From: Bacilli bacterium
Lineage (GTDB): Bacteria; Bacillota; Bacilli; Paenibacillales; NBRC-103111
Length of the DNA: 55,257 nt
NCBI GenBank assembly: GCA_028287395.1
Contig: JAQBPR010000108.1
Coordinates: 1-55,257 of the forward strand
Direction of reading: 5' to 3'
Shown here: positions 42,131 through 51,005 of the stretch, one piece after another
How positions within the stretch are numbered: the first letter of the stretch is position 1
How the letters are laid out: each line of letters opens with the position of its first letter
Translations under genes and position numbers: made by a program
The notes under the pieces: generated by a model
Database searches by the model: none
Seen by the model: the letters and a program-made list of their open reading frames with translations, nothing else
What the model was told of the DNA's origin: nothing

Positions 42131-43354
42131 ATGTCAACCTCTTCAGCAATACCCGTAAAAATAGGAAAAGCCGATAGCAACCCCACCTTATATCGCATAT
42201 TATTTGCGATCAGCTTGGTTCATTTATTTAATGATTCGATCCAATCGGTTATTCCGGCAATTTTCCCCATTTTAAAGGAATCTATGGGGCTATCTTATAC
42301 ACAGCTTGGCTTAGTTGGCTTTTCGCTTAGCTTTACCGCTTCGATCATGCAGCCGGTCGTTGGTCTTTATTCAGATAAAAGGCCATCTCCATGGCTGCTG
42401 CCTGTCGGAATGGTGTCCACTTTACTTGGCATGCTGTCTCTAGCCTTTGCTGGAAATTACGAGCTTGTGCTGCTCTCCATTGTTCTGGTCGGTATTGGTT
42501 CGGCCGTATTTCATCCCGAAGCCTCCAGAGTCGCACATATGGCTTCAGGCTCAAAAAGAGGTCTCGCGCAATCAATTTATCAGGTGGGCGGAAATGCCGG
42601 GCAAGCGTTAGCGCCCATTATGACTGCGCTTATTTTCGTTCCATTAGGGCAACGTGGCGCCATCTGGTTTACGCTTGTCGCCGGCTCAGCTGTATTCATT
42701 CAAATTTTTGTTGCCAAATGGTATCGCAATTACTTGCAAACTCATCCCAATGCTAAGAAAGCTGCCAAATCGGTCGTAATGACCAAGGAAAGAAAAAAAC
42801 AAATCACAACTGCGATCATCTTACTGATCTTCCTTGTTTTTGCTAGATCATGGTACGGTGCGAGCATATCCAACTATTATGTATTTTATATCAATAAAAT
42901 TTTCTCGATAAGCATCCAAAATGCGCAGTATTATATTTTTTGCTTTTTAGCCGCAGGAGCGGTTGGAACGTTTCTTGGCGGTCCCATATCAGATCGTATA
43001 GGCAGAAGAAACACGATTTTCTTTTCCATGCTTGGTGCTGCGCCTTTTGCTCTTATGCTGCCTTACGCGAATCAATTCTGGACTTTGATCCTTTTATTGA
43101 TCATCGGTCTGATCAATTTATCCAGCTTCTCTGTTACAGTTGTTTACGCTCAGGAATTGATACCGGGTAAAATCGGAACCGTAACCGGCTTAATCACTGG
43201 ACTTGCCTTTGGTTTAGGCGCTCTAGGCGCACTTGCGCTCGGAAGTTTAATTGATAGGTTCGATGTCGCTACAGTGATGCATTGGTGCAGCTTTCTCCCG
43301 ATTATTGGTCTCTTTACGATTTTCCTTCCCAATGATGCAAAGCTTAAATCTTAA
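42131..43354 (+). CDS. MFS transporter of the fosmidomycin-resistance (Fsr) type
   Basis: A 407-residue, twelve-helix major facilitator. The LVHLFNDSIQSVIPAIFP N-terminal motif, GIGSAVFHPEASRVAH and the GNAGQALAP segment are Fsr-family marks. Hydrophilic loops hold the usual SDKRPSPW and SDRIGRRN motifs. AAGGAG lies 8 nt before the ATG. Family members export drugs such as fosmidomycin; the substrate here is unknown. A strong terminator follows. Confidence 0.9.
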   Translation: MSTSSAIPVKIGKADSNPTLYRILFAISLVHLFNDSIQSVIPAIFPILKESMGLSYTQLGLVGFSLSFTASIMQPVVGLYSDKRPSPWLLPVGMVSTLLGMLSLAFAGNYELVLLSIVLVGIGSAVFHPEASRVAHMASGSKRGLAQSIYQVGGNAGQALAPIMTALIFVPLGQRGAIWFTLVAGSAVFIQIFVAKWYRNYLQTHPNAKKAAKSVVMTKERKKQITTAIILLIFLVFARSWYGASISNYYVFYINKIFSISIQNAQYYIFCFLAAGAVGTFLGGPISDRIGRRNTIFFSMLGAAPFALMLPYANQFWTLILLLIIGLINLSSFSVTVVYAQELIPGKIGTVTGLITGLAFGLGALGALALGSLIDRFDVATVMHWCSFLPIIGLFTIFLPNDAKLKS

Positions 43355-43366
43355 ATGAGTTCGATG

Positions 43367-43409
43367 CAGAGCAGGTAGTATGGAAACATACGCTTGCTCT
43401 GTTTTTTTT
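43367..43409 (+). terminator. Terminator of the psd-MFS unit
   Basis: CAGAGCA pairs with TGCTCTG, with an inner GTATG/CATAC stem, followed by eight T. Confidence 0.9.
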
Positions 43410-43507
43410 GTGGTTTTTTATAAATAATCGACATATTCTTGTCCCATTTCGAATATTACTTATTGTTCACAGCAATTAACATAAAAAATAAGAGGAGGAT
43501 TTGGATC

Positions 43508-43723
43508 ATGGGAAATAGCAACGAGCACCAACGCAACCTTCTAGAAGCACTCGCAAAATCAGATTTACTAAAAGTGGATTTCAAAAAGATAACCGAGCTG
43601 CAAAATCAATTTGAGAAAATAGGAATTGATCCAAGTATTTACGGCTTTGGTGTGCTTTTTGATACCAATCATTATTGTTTAGTTTATCCGTCTAAGTTTG
43701 GGGAACAAATTCGCCAAGAATAA
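43508..43723 (+). CDS. Small conserved-looking protein of unknown function
   Basis: A 71-residue soluble protein with GAGGAGG about 10 nt before the ATG and its own terminator, so it is very likely real. It has a helical N-terminal half (NEHQRNLLEALAKSDLLKVD) and a C-terminal beta-like part (YGFGVLFDTNHYCLVYPSKF). No family is recognised. Confidence 0.8.
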   Translation: MGNSNEHQRNLLEALAKSDLLKVDFKKITELQNQFEKIGIDPSIYGFGVLFDTNHYCLVYPSKFGEQIRQE

Positions 43724-43742
43724 TCGGAATGAAGGAAGGACG

Positions 43743-43790
43743 AAAAGCTATTCTGTATCACTTTCGGAGTGCTGCAGAATAGCTTTTTAA
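43743..43790 (+). terminator. Intrinsic terminator
   Basis: AAAAGCTATTCTG pairs perfectly with CAGAATAGCTTTT (13 bp) around an imperfect inner stem and continues into TT. Confidence 0.88.
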
Positions 43791-43820
43791 ACCTATATTA
43801 TTTGAAATGGAGGCTCGCTC

Positions 43821-44762
43821 TTGTTAAACAATCTAGAAGATTATATGCTCCAGCCGATCGCATTTATAAATCTACATAAAGGAATCCGTTGGGTCGCTGA
43901 CCATTTACCTTTATTTACACCGCAGGATGCAGCCGATCCACAACAGATGAAATCCATTGCTGAATTAGCCTTAATGTACCGTCTGATAAACCGTTGGCAT
44001 CCTACTTTACGAACAGATGCTTTTAAGTTGATCGAATCTTTCCTTGTACAAGCACTTTGTGACCCGCTTCCCGTTTATATCGTTTTGCAAAAGCCTTGGC
44101 ATTACAATTATTATTTGGGACTATATCTGATCATGCGCGCTGCCGGTCATCACAACGAATTATGGGAAGAAGCATTAACCCGTTTGAAGTCACAGGGATA
44201 TCCGGATATTTTGGAAAGCTCTCCCTATCGAAAGCTTGAAAACCGTTATTACCATGCCTTGGTTGGAATCCGTCCCCATCATAAACCACATTGGAAATCA
44301 TCTGAATATCGTGCGACTACACTTGGGAAATGTCGCAATCCCATACGCTTGACAACCTTGGAATCATACTCCGTTACCCATACCCTATTCTATTTGACGG
44401 ATTTTTCTGAAAGTGACAATAGTGTACCTGAGAAAGAAAGAAAACGTATTATGGAAATAGTAAAAACTCTGCTTTTTCATTATTGGCGTAAACGCAATTG
44501 GGATATGACTGGTGAATTGCTTTTAAATAGTCTTGCCTTGCAAAGAGATGATATTCCATGGTTCAACAACGCGGCATTCGATTTATTAAACGCATGGCGT
44601 TCGGACGGAGCACTACCGGGACCTAGTTTTCAACAAGTCGATATCATTATGGGGTCAAACGATAGCTTGCAAGCATTTCCTCACCTATATCACACCACAT
44701 TAGTCGGCATATTATTTTGTGCGGCTTATTTATTTCACAGTAAACGCGGGGTGGTTGGATGA
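43821..44762 (+). CDS. Helical protein of unknown function, first of a pair (DUF6895-like?)
   Basis: A 313-residue, helix-rich cytoplasmic protein with a TTG start, ATGGAGG 7 nt upstream. Noticeable segments are HYNYYLGLYLIMRAAG and TTLESYSVTHTLFYLTDF, followed by LLLNSLALQRDD. The THTLFYLTDF box reminds me of the DUF6895 family, but this is recollection and needs a profile search. Repeating helical hairpins suggest an alpha/alpha-toroid or solenoid. The stop overlaps the next start by 4 bp, and both proteins look distantly related, so they probably form a complex or act in sequence. Confidence 0.8.
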   Translation: MLNNLEDYMLQPIAFINLHKGIRWVADHLPLFTPQDAADPQQMKSIAELALMYRLINRWHPTLRTDAFKLIESFLVQALCDPLPVYIVLQKPWHYNYYLGLYLIMRAAGHHNELWEEALTRLKSQGYPDILESSPYRKLENRYYHALVGIRPHHKPHWKSSEYRATTLGKCRNPIRLTTLESYSVTHTLFYLTDFSESDNSVPEKERKRIMEIVKTLLFHYWRKRNWDMTGELLLNSLALQRDDIPWFNNAAFDLLNAWRSDGALPGPSFQQVDIIMGSNDSLQAFPHLYHTTLVGILFCAAYLFHSKRGVVG

Positions 44763-45595
44763 TGGAAAAACGAATAAAATCCGCTTTACGCCATGCGGAG
44801 TGTTGGTTGCTGTCACTACCTCCTGAAACTGCAGCTGGCGAACTTCAACTGCAGCGTTTTTTTGCAATCTGCTTAGTACAAGCATCGTTAGACAAGCGCG
44901 ATTTTCACCAGCAGTCTCGGCTTAAATGGCTCAATGAGCTTTATGTTTTGAAAGGTGATACTTTTCTGCAAAACGCAAAGCTTACGCTCGCACTGCACGT
45001 TGTATTACAGCGTTATCGCATTTCTTCCCCCGAATTGACAGCAGTTGCAGATCACTGCGCTGCGTTATTAAACGCTGCCCAAGAGCCTTTAGACGCTGAA
45101 TTCAATGCACTTACAACATTACTTCGATACTCAGGACAAAATGTGCCTGAAGCTGTTCCATTTACAGACGCTCTGAACTCCTTAGAGGTATGGGTGGCTT
45201 TGGACCGAAATCAAGTGAAAGAAGCTTGTCGTCGAATTCATGACGTGACCTCTTATGGCCATAACCGCATTCATAATCATCATGCTGCGGCTATACTCTC
45301 CACAATGGCCGCATCTTACGCACTTGATCGCGACTTGGAAATGGTATGTTTGATCCTGCACACCCGCGCATATTTCGAGCCAATGGAAACAGGAGCAGGC
45401 ATCCATGATTGTGCGGTAGAGTGGCTCTTGGATCAACAGAAGCCGGATGGTAGCTTTGGTTGGCTGACTACAGAGATTGGCTATCGCGTTTCCGCATCGG
45501 ACATAGAAAATACAGCCCTTCAGGTTTCATTCACAGTAATGGCAATCTGGACCTTAGTCGAGTGGAAACATCCCGGTTTTCTTTATCTCCGATAA
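44759..45595 (+). CDS. Helical protein with terpenoid-cyclase-like QW motif, second of a pair
   Basis: A 278-residue, helix-rich protein translationally coupled to the preceding gene. Near the C-terminus, AVEWLLDQQKPDGSFGW matches the QW repeat (Q-x-x-D-G-S-F/W-G) of alpha/alpha-toroid proteins such as terpenoid cyclases and prenyltransferase beta subunits, followed by ENTALQVSFTVMAIWTLVEW. Only one clear QW motif is seen, and the catalytic DxDD of class-II terpene cyclases is absent, so cyclase activity is not implied. The function is unknown. A related fold in its partner suggests a shared origin. Confidence 0.8.
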   Translation: MMEKRIKSALRHAECWLLSLPPETAAGELQLQRFFAICLVQASLDKRDFHQQSRLKWLNELYVLKGDTFLQNAKLTLALHVVLQRYRISSPELTAVADHCAALLNAAQEPLDAEFNALTTLLRYSGQNVPEAVPFTDALNSLEVWVALDRNQVKEACRRIHDVTSYGHNRIHNHHAAAILSTMAASYALDRDLEMVCLILHTRAYFEPMETGAGIHDCAVEWLLDQQKPDGSFGWLTTEIGYRVSASDIENTALQVSFTVMAIWTLVEWKHPGFLYLR

Positions 45596-45868
45596 ACAAT
45601 TTTTGCATAACAGCCACTTGCTTAAATTGGGTCGCTTGTTTGCTACTTTTAGCGAAAACCAACCCCGTATTTGATTATATTTGTATTCATCATTCACCTG
45701 CATTAAATTTGGGTTATGGGCGAATCTAATAGCATAGGAAGGTTCATAAACACTGGGAAGATTACGAAATTTACCACTTATAGAAGTCAATATACTAATG
45801 ATATTATTGTCCATGCAATTGATCCAATCGTCATTATAAGGAACAACGGGCAACGTAATTTTCTTCAT
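45554..45868 (-). pseudogene. Possible truncated BtrH_N-like gene fragment
   Basis: A 104-codon frame whose start looks genuine: GGATGGAG lies shortly before the ATG, and MKKITLPVVPYNDDWINCMD then NNIISILTS resembles the N-terminus of butirosin-BtrH-like proteins (conserved Cys, then Asn). After about 75 residues (NPNLMQVNDEY) the similarity ends. The tail runs antisense into the 3' end of the QW-motif gene, as expected for a gene cut off by deletion. Full-length relatives are over 300 residues. It lies next to the unusual helical pair and may once have belonged to the same cluster. Confidence 0.4.
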
Positions 45869-46060
45869 TTTTCTCCATCCTTCCCTCTCTCATATTAAAA
45901 ATTATCCAATTTTGTTTAATTATAATACTAACATCAACTATTTTGTATAGTTTAATACTATTTTTCGCGTATAAAATAAAGCTTTTTCTGCATACGTTTG
46001 CTTTCCATAAAAAATGTTAAAGCTATAGGTGATTAATCGATATCTATAGGAGGATAAGTC

Positions 46061-46609
46061 ATGCGACAATTTACTATTATGGGCTGCATACTGATGAGCT
46101 TTCTCGTTCTAAGTGCATGTGGAGATAAACAGCCTTCTGCAAAGCCCGCCGTTGCCAAAGTCACAGAAGCAGCGGTCAATCTCTTGAATAGCAAAGGAGT
46201 GAAAATAGGCACCGTTCAGCTTATACAAGCAGCGGATGGAGTTCATATACATCTGGACGCCGCAAATCTCCCACCAGGAACGCATGGATTTCATATTCAT
46301 GAAACAGGCAAATGTGAGATTCCTGATTTTAAATCCGCGGGGGCTCATTTAAATCCGCAGCAAAAACAACATGGCTTTAAGAACCCGCAAGGTTTTCACG
46401 CGGGAGACTTGCCTAATGTCGAAGTGGGATCTAATGGAAAAGTAGTTGCGGATATAATAACGAAAACAGTGACGCTTGAAAAAGGACAGCCCAATTCCCT
46501 GTTAACCCCTGAAGGAACTGCGTTTATTATTCACGAAAAAGCAGATGATTACATGACCGATCCTTCAGGCAATTCCGGTAACCGCATTGCCTGTGGTGTC
46601 ATTAAATAA
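46061..46609 (+). CDS. sodC: Lipoprotein Cu/Zn superoxide dismutase
   Basis: A 182-residue lipoprotein with a signal peptide ending in the lipobox LSAC (Cys near residue 20). The dismutase domain has HGFHIHETGKC (two copper His and a disulfide Cys), GAHLNP (bridging His), QHGFKN, GFHAGDLPN (zinc His and Asp), FIIHEKADDY (copper His) and NRIACGVI (active-site Arg and second Cys). All metal ligands appear present, unlike my recollection of Bacillus subtilis YojM, which lacks copper ligands. ATAGGAGG precedes the ATG. It protects the cell surface from superoxide. Confidence 0.93.
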   Translation: MRQFTIMGCILMSFLVLSACGDKQPSAKPAVAKVTEAAVNLLNSKGVKIGTVQLIQAADGVHIHLDAANLPPGTHGFHIHETGKCEIPDFKSAGAHLNPQQKQHGFKNPQGFHAGDLPNVEVGSNGKVVADIITKTVTLEKGQPNSLLTPEGTAFIIHEKADDYMTDPSGNSGNRIACGVIK

Positions 46610-46625
46610 GATTTTCAAAATAGTT

Positions 46626-46657
46626 AAAAGGTCGCGTTTAAACACGCGGCCTTTTTG
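46626..46657 (+). terminator. Terminator of sodC
   Basis: AAAAGGTCGCGT pairs with ACGCGGCCTTTTT around a 6-nt loop, about 17 bp after the stop codon. Confidence 0.88.
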
Positions 46658-46882
46658 GACATTCCTTACATCCACAGATATAGTTGTTCCAACTAAACTC
46701 TGCCATTCGCAAACAAATCGTTAAATAATGAAAAGGGCCCTCCAAAAAACTTATATACACTTATATTAACTTACATAAACTAAAATATCCCTTGATTATT
46801 CAAGTATATATAAGTAATAATAAGGATATATTTCACATTCCTTTTTATTACATTATATTCTCGAATATTAAAGGAGCTAACC

Positions 46883-48055
46883 ATGAATCGACTTCTTTGG
46901 ATGGGCTGTTTATCTTATTTATTAACTGGTTTATCGCACGTTATTATCGGCTCGCTGCTTCCCGAGCTATTAGCTCATTACAGCATCAATTACAGCAAAG
47001 GCGGTCAGCTCGTATTTGCGCAGTTTAGCGGGTTTTTAGTCGGCGTGCTTCTAGTGCCTTGGATGTCTGCCAAATTTGGCAAGCAAAACAGTTTGTTATT
47101 GGCCCTCATCAGTCTAGGCGCTGCCGAGATCGCTTACGGCTTTCTCCCGCCCTGGCAGTTCATGTATGTGATCGCTTGCTTTGCCGGATTGGGCTTTGGT
47201 GCGATAGAAACGATCATTGGCACACTGATTATTGAGAATATCAAAGAGAAAAAAGCGATTGCCATGAGTCGGCTGGAAGTATTTTTCGGGATTGGCGCTT
47301 TAATTATGCCGCTTGTGGTTAGTTGGATGATCGGCATAGGTTGGTGGCAAATTTCTTTCTTTCTATTAGGTGGTTTAGCTCTTGTAATTGCATTCGTATG
47401 GAAAGTACTCCCTTTAGGCGTAGCAGATCAGCACATGTCCAGGAAACTTCCCGATGCTTCTGGTTCAAGTAAATTGATTTCCTTCACAAAAAGAGAACGC
47501 TATATTCTGGCATTGTTCATTCTGTTTTTCCTCATTTATGTGGGTAGTGAAATGAGTCTTGTCAACTTCCTTCCTTCATTTCTAATCGTAAACTTGAAAC
47601 TCGATACAGCCGTTGCCTCGTTGAGTGTGACCTTCTTTTGGATCACAATGGTGATCGGACGACTTTTCACTGGAGTTATTGCGGAAAAAATCAAATATGC
47701 ACCCTTTTTATTATGGAGCTGTCTTGGCTCTGTTATTTTTATAGCCATGTTTCGCATTGTCTTTCATGTATGGTCTGCCTTTGCCATCATTATGTTAGCA
47801 GGATTGCTTATGTCAGGCATTTTTTCGATTGCGCTTTTATTCGCCAACCAGCTCCTGCCCGGAAAAACGGAGCGAACAACAAGCACACTGATTGCCTCCG
47901 GCGGAATTGGCGGAGCGCTTATGCCGCTTTTGATTGGATTGATTATGGACCATTTCACAGTAGCCTACGCTGTCAATTTTATTATTGGCATCATGTTTGT
48001 GCTATTTATGATTAGCTTAATTGCATTTCGTCTATATCGTTCCTTGCGTCATTAG
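46883..48055 (+). CDS. MFS transporter
   Basis: A 390-residue, twelve-helix major facilitator (LLWMGCLSYLLTGLSHVIIG at the N-terminus; GLGFGAIETIIGTLI; VIGRLFTGVIAEKIKY). AAAGGAG lies before the ATG. The DeoR-family regulator gene follows 47 bp downstream, an arrangement common for sugar or sugar-derivative uptake systems. The substrate cannot be inferred. The 270-bp region upstream is very AT-rich and has no gene. Confidence 0.9.
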   Translation: MNRLLWMGCLSYLLTGLSHVIIGSLLPELLAHYSINYSKGGQLVFAQFSGFLVGVLLVPWMSAKFGKQNSLLLALISLGAAEIAYGFLPPWQFMYVIACFAGLGFGAIETIIGTLIIENIKEKKAIAMSRLEVFFGIGALIMPLVVSWMIGIGWWQISFFLLGGLALVIAFVWKVLPLGVADQHMSRKLPDASGSSKLISFTKRERYILALFILFFLIYVGSEMSLVNFLPSFLIVNLKLDTAVASLSVTFFWITMVIGRLFTGVIAEKIKYAPFLLWSCLGSVIFIAMFRIVFHVWSAFAIIMLAGLLMSGIFSIALLFANQLLPGKTERTTSTLIASGGIGGALMPLLIGLIMDHFTVAYAVNFIIGIMFVLFMISLIAFRLYRSLRH

Positions 48056-48102
48056 AATCCGATAAATTTCGCAATTCATCCTTATCAAGGATAGGTGATC
48101 CT

Positions 48103-48867
48103 ATGTTTCAAGAAGAGCGTCATATTGCGATCTTACAATACATTAAACAACATCAGCGCATCAGTGTTCAAGATATTTGTGACCTTTATAAAGTTTCTCG
48201 CGATACCGCTAGACTCGATGTTGTGACCTTAGAGGAGCAAGGGCTGTTAATCCGCACACGCGGCGGCGCAATCTTACCGACTTTGACGAAAACGACCGAT
48301 AGCTATGAAAATCGACTAAACAATGTCACAGCTGAAAAAAAAGCGATTGCCCGATTAGCGGCTTCACTCATTACCAATGGGGATTACTTGATGTTCGATG
48401 TATCGACAACAGTGCAGCTTGCTGCTGAGTATATTTCGACTCAAAATCATTTTGCCGTAACCAATTCGATTGATATCGCTAGTGTGTTGTGCAAAAAGGA
48501 AAATATCCGCATTCATTTACTTGGCGGACAGCTGGATGTCCAAAATCGCTATGTAACAGGAGCCAAAACGTTGGAAATGCTGGCGGATTATCATGTTGAC
48601 AAGCTTTTTCTCGGTGCATGCGGCATTAGCAAGGAAGGTTTAACCTCTCAAGACGAAAGTGACGCCTATCTGAATCGGGAAATGATAAAAAGAGCGGATC
48701 AGGTGATTGTATTAGCGGATCATTCTAAATTCAGCAAACGTTTTTTCTATAAAGTATGTGACCTTAACCATGTAGATTTATTAATTACGGATAAAGCGCC
48801 TGAAGGCGAATTGAAGCAGCTTTTCGATGAAAATGAAATTGAAGTGAAAATAATCGAATCCAAGTGA
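48103..48867 (+). CDS. DeoR/GlpR family transcriptional regulator
   Basis: A 254-residue regulator. The N-terminal winged helix-turn-helix is RHIAILQYIKQHQRISVQDI, then VSRDTARLDVVTLEEQGLLI and RTRGGAI. The C-terminal sugar-phosphate-sensing domain has DVSTTVQLAAEY, HLLGGQLDVQNRYVTG and VIVLADHSKFSKRF. Such proteins usually repress until a phosphorylated sugar binds. It probably controls the MFS gene upstream. Confidence 0.93.
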   Translation: MFQEERHIAILQYIKQHQRISVQDICDLYKVSRDTARLDVVTLEEQGLLIRTRGGAILPTLTKTTDSYENRLNNVTAEKKAIARLAASLITNGDYLMFDVSTTVQLAAEYISTQNHFAVTNSIDIASVLCKKENIRIHLLGGQLDVQNRYVTGAKTLEMLADYHVDKLFLGACGISKEGLTSQDESDAYLNREMIKRADQVIVLADHSKFSKRFFYKVCDLNHVDLLITDKAPEGELKQLFDENEIEVKIIESK

Positions 48868-48933
48868 CTACACTGCAAGAAAGTGGTATAATATTCGCTA
48901 ATGAAAATTTTAACTAGCGGAAGGAAGAACCCA

Positions 48934-50241
48934 ATGAATCCACTGGCAAAGCAGTTAAATGAAACACTAGAACGTGAAAATCCGCATGTCTATGCAATGC
49001 TATCAACTTTAGGCAAGGAGATCTATTTCCCTAAGGTAGGGATTTTGAGTCAATCGGCTGAAGCGAAGACGAAAGCGACTAAATATAACGCGACCATTGG
49101 AACCGCTTTGGAAAATGGCCAGCCTATGCATTTAAAAGTGATTCAAGATACATTATCCGCTTATGCTCCCAAAGACATTTACGAATATGCTCCACCCGCC
49201 GGCAAACCGGAATTACGAACAGCTTGGAGAAAGAAAATGATTGTGGAAAACCCGTCGTTAGAGGGTAAAACCTTCAGCAATCCGCTTGTAACCAATGCTT
49301 TAACACATGGATTGAGCATTGTTTCCGATCTTTTTGTCGGTCCTGGCGACAGTATCCTTATTCCTGATAAAAACTGGGAAAATTATGAGCTGACCTTCGG
49401 CATCCGCCGCGGAGGTGAGATTGTCAACTATCCGTTATATAACACAGAAGGCACATTTAATGCGGCTGCATTGCGTGATGCGATTCTTGGACAAAAGGAA
49501 AAAGGCAAGGCTATTGTACTGCTGAATTTCCCTAATAACCCGACAGGGTATACGCCTGGTTTAGAAGAAGGCCGCCAAATTATTGCTGCGATTGAAGAAG
49601 GAGCCAAAGCAGGAATCAATATTGTCGTCGTTACTGATGATGCTTACTTTGGTTTATTTTTCGAAGAATCGTTGCATCAATCGTTATTCGGACAGCTGAG
49701 CGATTTACATCCTCGTGTGCTTGCAATCAAAATCGACGGTGCAACAAAGGAAGAATACGTTTGGGGCTTCCGCGTTGGTTTCATTACGTATGCGGGTAAA
49801 AGCGAGGCTTTGTTAAACGCGCTCGAGCAAAAAACGATGGGTATTATTCGCGCCACTATTTCCAGTGGTCCGCACCCTTCGCAAACCTTCGTGCTTCATG
49901 CTTTAAATGCTCCAGAATTTCAAGCTCAGAAGCTGGAAAAGTTCAATATCATGAAAGGCAGAGCCAATCGCGTTAAAAAGCTGCTCGATAGCGGCAAATT
50001 TAATGAAGCTTGGGACTACTATCCTTTCAACTCCGGTTACTTTATGTGTCTAAAATTAAAAACAGTCGATGCGGAATCATTGCGTCTCCATTTACTTGAC
50101 CGTTATGGCGTTGGAACAATTGCTTTAGGTGAAACAGACCTTCGTGTAGCGTTCTCTTGCATCGAGGAATCGGGGCTCGAAGAATTGTTTGATCTCATTT
50201 ATCAAGGTGTCCGTGATCTCGAGAAAATACCGTCGCAATAA
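48934..50241 (+). CDS. Pyridoxal-phosphate aminotransferase class I/II
   Basis: A 435-residue fold-type-I PLP enzyme. NALTHGLSIVSDLF, PGDSILIPDKNWENYELTF, LLNFPNNPTGY, VTDDAYFGLFFEES and the PLP-lysine region KIDGATKEEYVWGFRVG define the family. GGAAGGAA 6 nt before this ATG selects it over an ATG 33 nt upstream. The amino-acid substrate is not clear; the overall pattern is of aspartate/aromatic aminotransferase relatives. Confidence 0.9.
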   Translation: MNPLAKQLNETLERENPHVYAMLSTLGKEIYFPKVGILSQSAEAKTKATKYNATIGTALENGQPMHLKVIQDTLSAYAPKDIYEYAPPAGKPELRTAWRKKMIVENPSLEGKTFSNPLVTNALTHGLSIVSDLFVGPGDSILIPDKNWENYELTFGIRRGGEIVNYPLYNTEGTFNAAALRDAILGQKEKGKAIVLLNFPNNPTGYTPGLEEGRQIIAAIEEGAKAGINIVVVTDDAYFGLFFEESLHQSLFGQLSDLHPRVLAIKIDGATKEEYVWGFRVGFITYAGKSEALLNALEQKTMGIIRATISSGPHPSQTFVLHALNAPEFQAQKLEKFNIMKGRANRVKKLLDSGKFNEAWDYYPFNSGYFMCLKLKTVDAESLRLHLLDRYGVGTIALGETDLRVAFSCIEESGLEELFDLIYQGVRDLEKIPSQ

Positions 50242-50251
50242 CATTTCACAT

Positions 50252-50302
50252 AAAAAGACTGTAGCTTAAGTAGCAAACTACTTGAGGTACAGCTTTTTTT
50301 CG
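50252..50302. terminator. Bidirectional terminator
   Basis: CTGTAGCTTAAGTAG and CTACTTGAGGTACAG form a long stem with a 4-nt loop, flanked by A- and T-runs. It separates the aminotransferase from the convergent small genes. Confidence 0.85.
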
Positions 50303-50321
50303 TGTTTTAAAGTTCTGAACT

Positions 50322-50624
50322 TCAATTTATTATCCCCATTGAAGAGATATGGGCTTTGGTTTCCTCAGTTCCAACATTGTACAGCGTTTGATAAATTTGA
50401 TTTAAATAACTATCATAATCATCGTTAAATTCGTCATGATGATATTGCAGTATGTAGCCTTTAAAATATGAAGATTCATCCGTATCCTCCAACGCTTCAA
50501 ATAACTTAACGAGTTTTTCGACATCCTCAGGCGTGGCTATAATCTCTAATTCATATGCTGCATCACCTTGATTTTCCATTATAGTCCTAGATTGAACGGA
50601 AACATAATATTTTTTTCGATCCAT
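50322..50624 (-). CDS. Small acidic protein of unknown function
   Basis: A 100-residue protein starting MDRKKYYVSVQ; GCGAGG lies 7 nt upstream, so the longer frame is not used. It is acidic (FEALEDTDES; YHHDEFNDDYDSY) and soluble, with an alpha/beta pattern. No family is assigned. It follows a small membrane protein gene by 16 bp and is probably cotranscribed with it. Confidence 0.8.
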   Translation of the reverse strand: MDRKKYYVSVQSRTIMENQGDAAYELEIIATPEDVEKLVKLFEALEDTDESSYFKGYILQYHHDEFNDDYDSYLNQIYQTLYNVGTEETKAHISSMGIIN

Positions 50625-50640
50625 CAAATTTACCTCGCAA

Positions 50641-50865
50641 TCATTTATAATAATACATGTAGGAAAAATATGTAACAATCGAACAAATTATAAAGAAAAG
50701 TACAAACGCGATCACTGTAGGGTTAGCTAAAATCGGATGCTTCAAGGTAATTGGATTCATTCCTTTGTCTAATTCCTTGTTTTTTTGTTTGCGAATCGCA
50801 TCACGAGCAAAGACAACCGTAATAAATAGGATAATACCTACAAGCGTAAGCAAAATTATTAACAC
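50641..50865 (-). CDS. Small two-helix membrane protein
   Basis: A 74-residue protein with two hydrophobic segments, LIILLTLVGIILFITVVFA and PTVIAFVLFFIICSIVTYFS, joined by a basic loop (IRKQKNKELDKG). GTG start with AAGGAG 9 nt upstream. Function unknown; probably one unit with the small acidic protein. Confidence 0.78.
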   Translation of the reverse strand: MLIILLTLVGIILFITVVFARDAIRKQKNKELDKGMNPITLKHPILANPTVIAFVLFFIICSIVTYFSYMYYYK

Positions 50866-50949
50866 GATTCTCTGCTCCTTATACCTTATTTATAATTACA
50901 ATTCCCATTACATTTAATAATTATGTATCTTTTTAACAAGATCAAAATG

Positions 50950-50990
50950 AAAAGCCTACTTTTCCACATCGAGGAAAGTTAGGCTTTTTA
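50950..50990. terminator. Terminator of the methyltransferase gene
   Basis: AAAAGCCTACTTTTCC pairs with GGAAAGTTAGGCTTTT (one mismatch) with a short loop and A/T flanks. It serves the minus-strand gene to its right and could act in both directions. Confidence 0.85.
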
Positions 50991-51005
50991 GTGTTTCGTA
51001 TGGAT

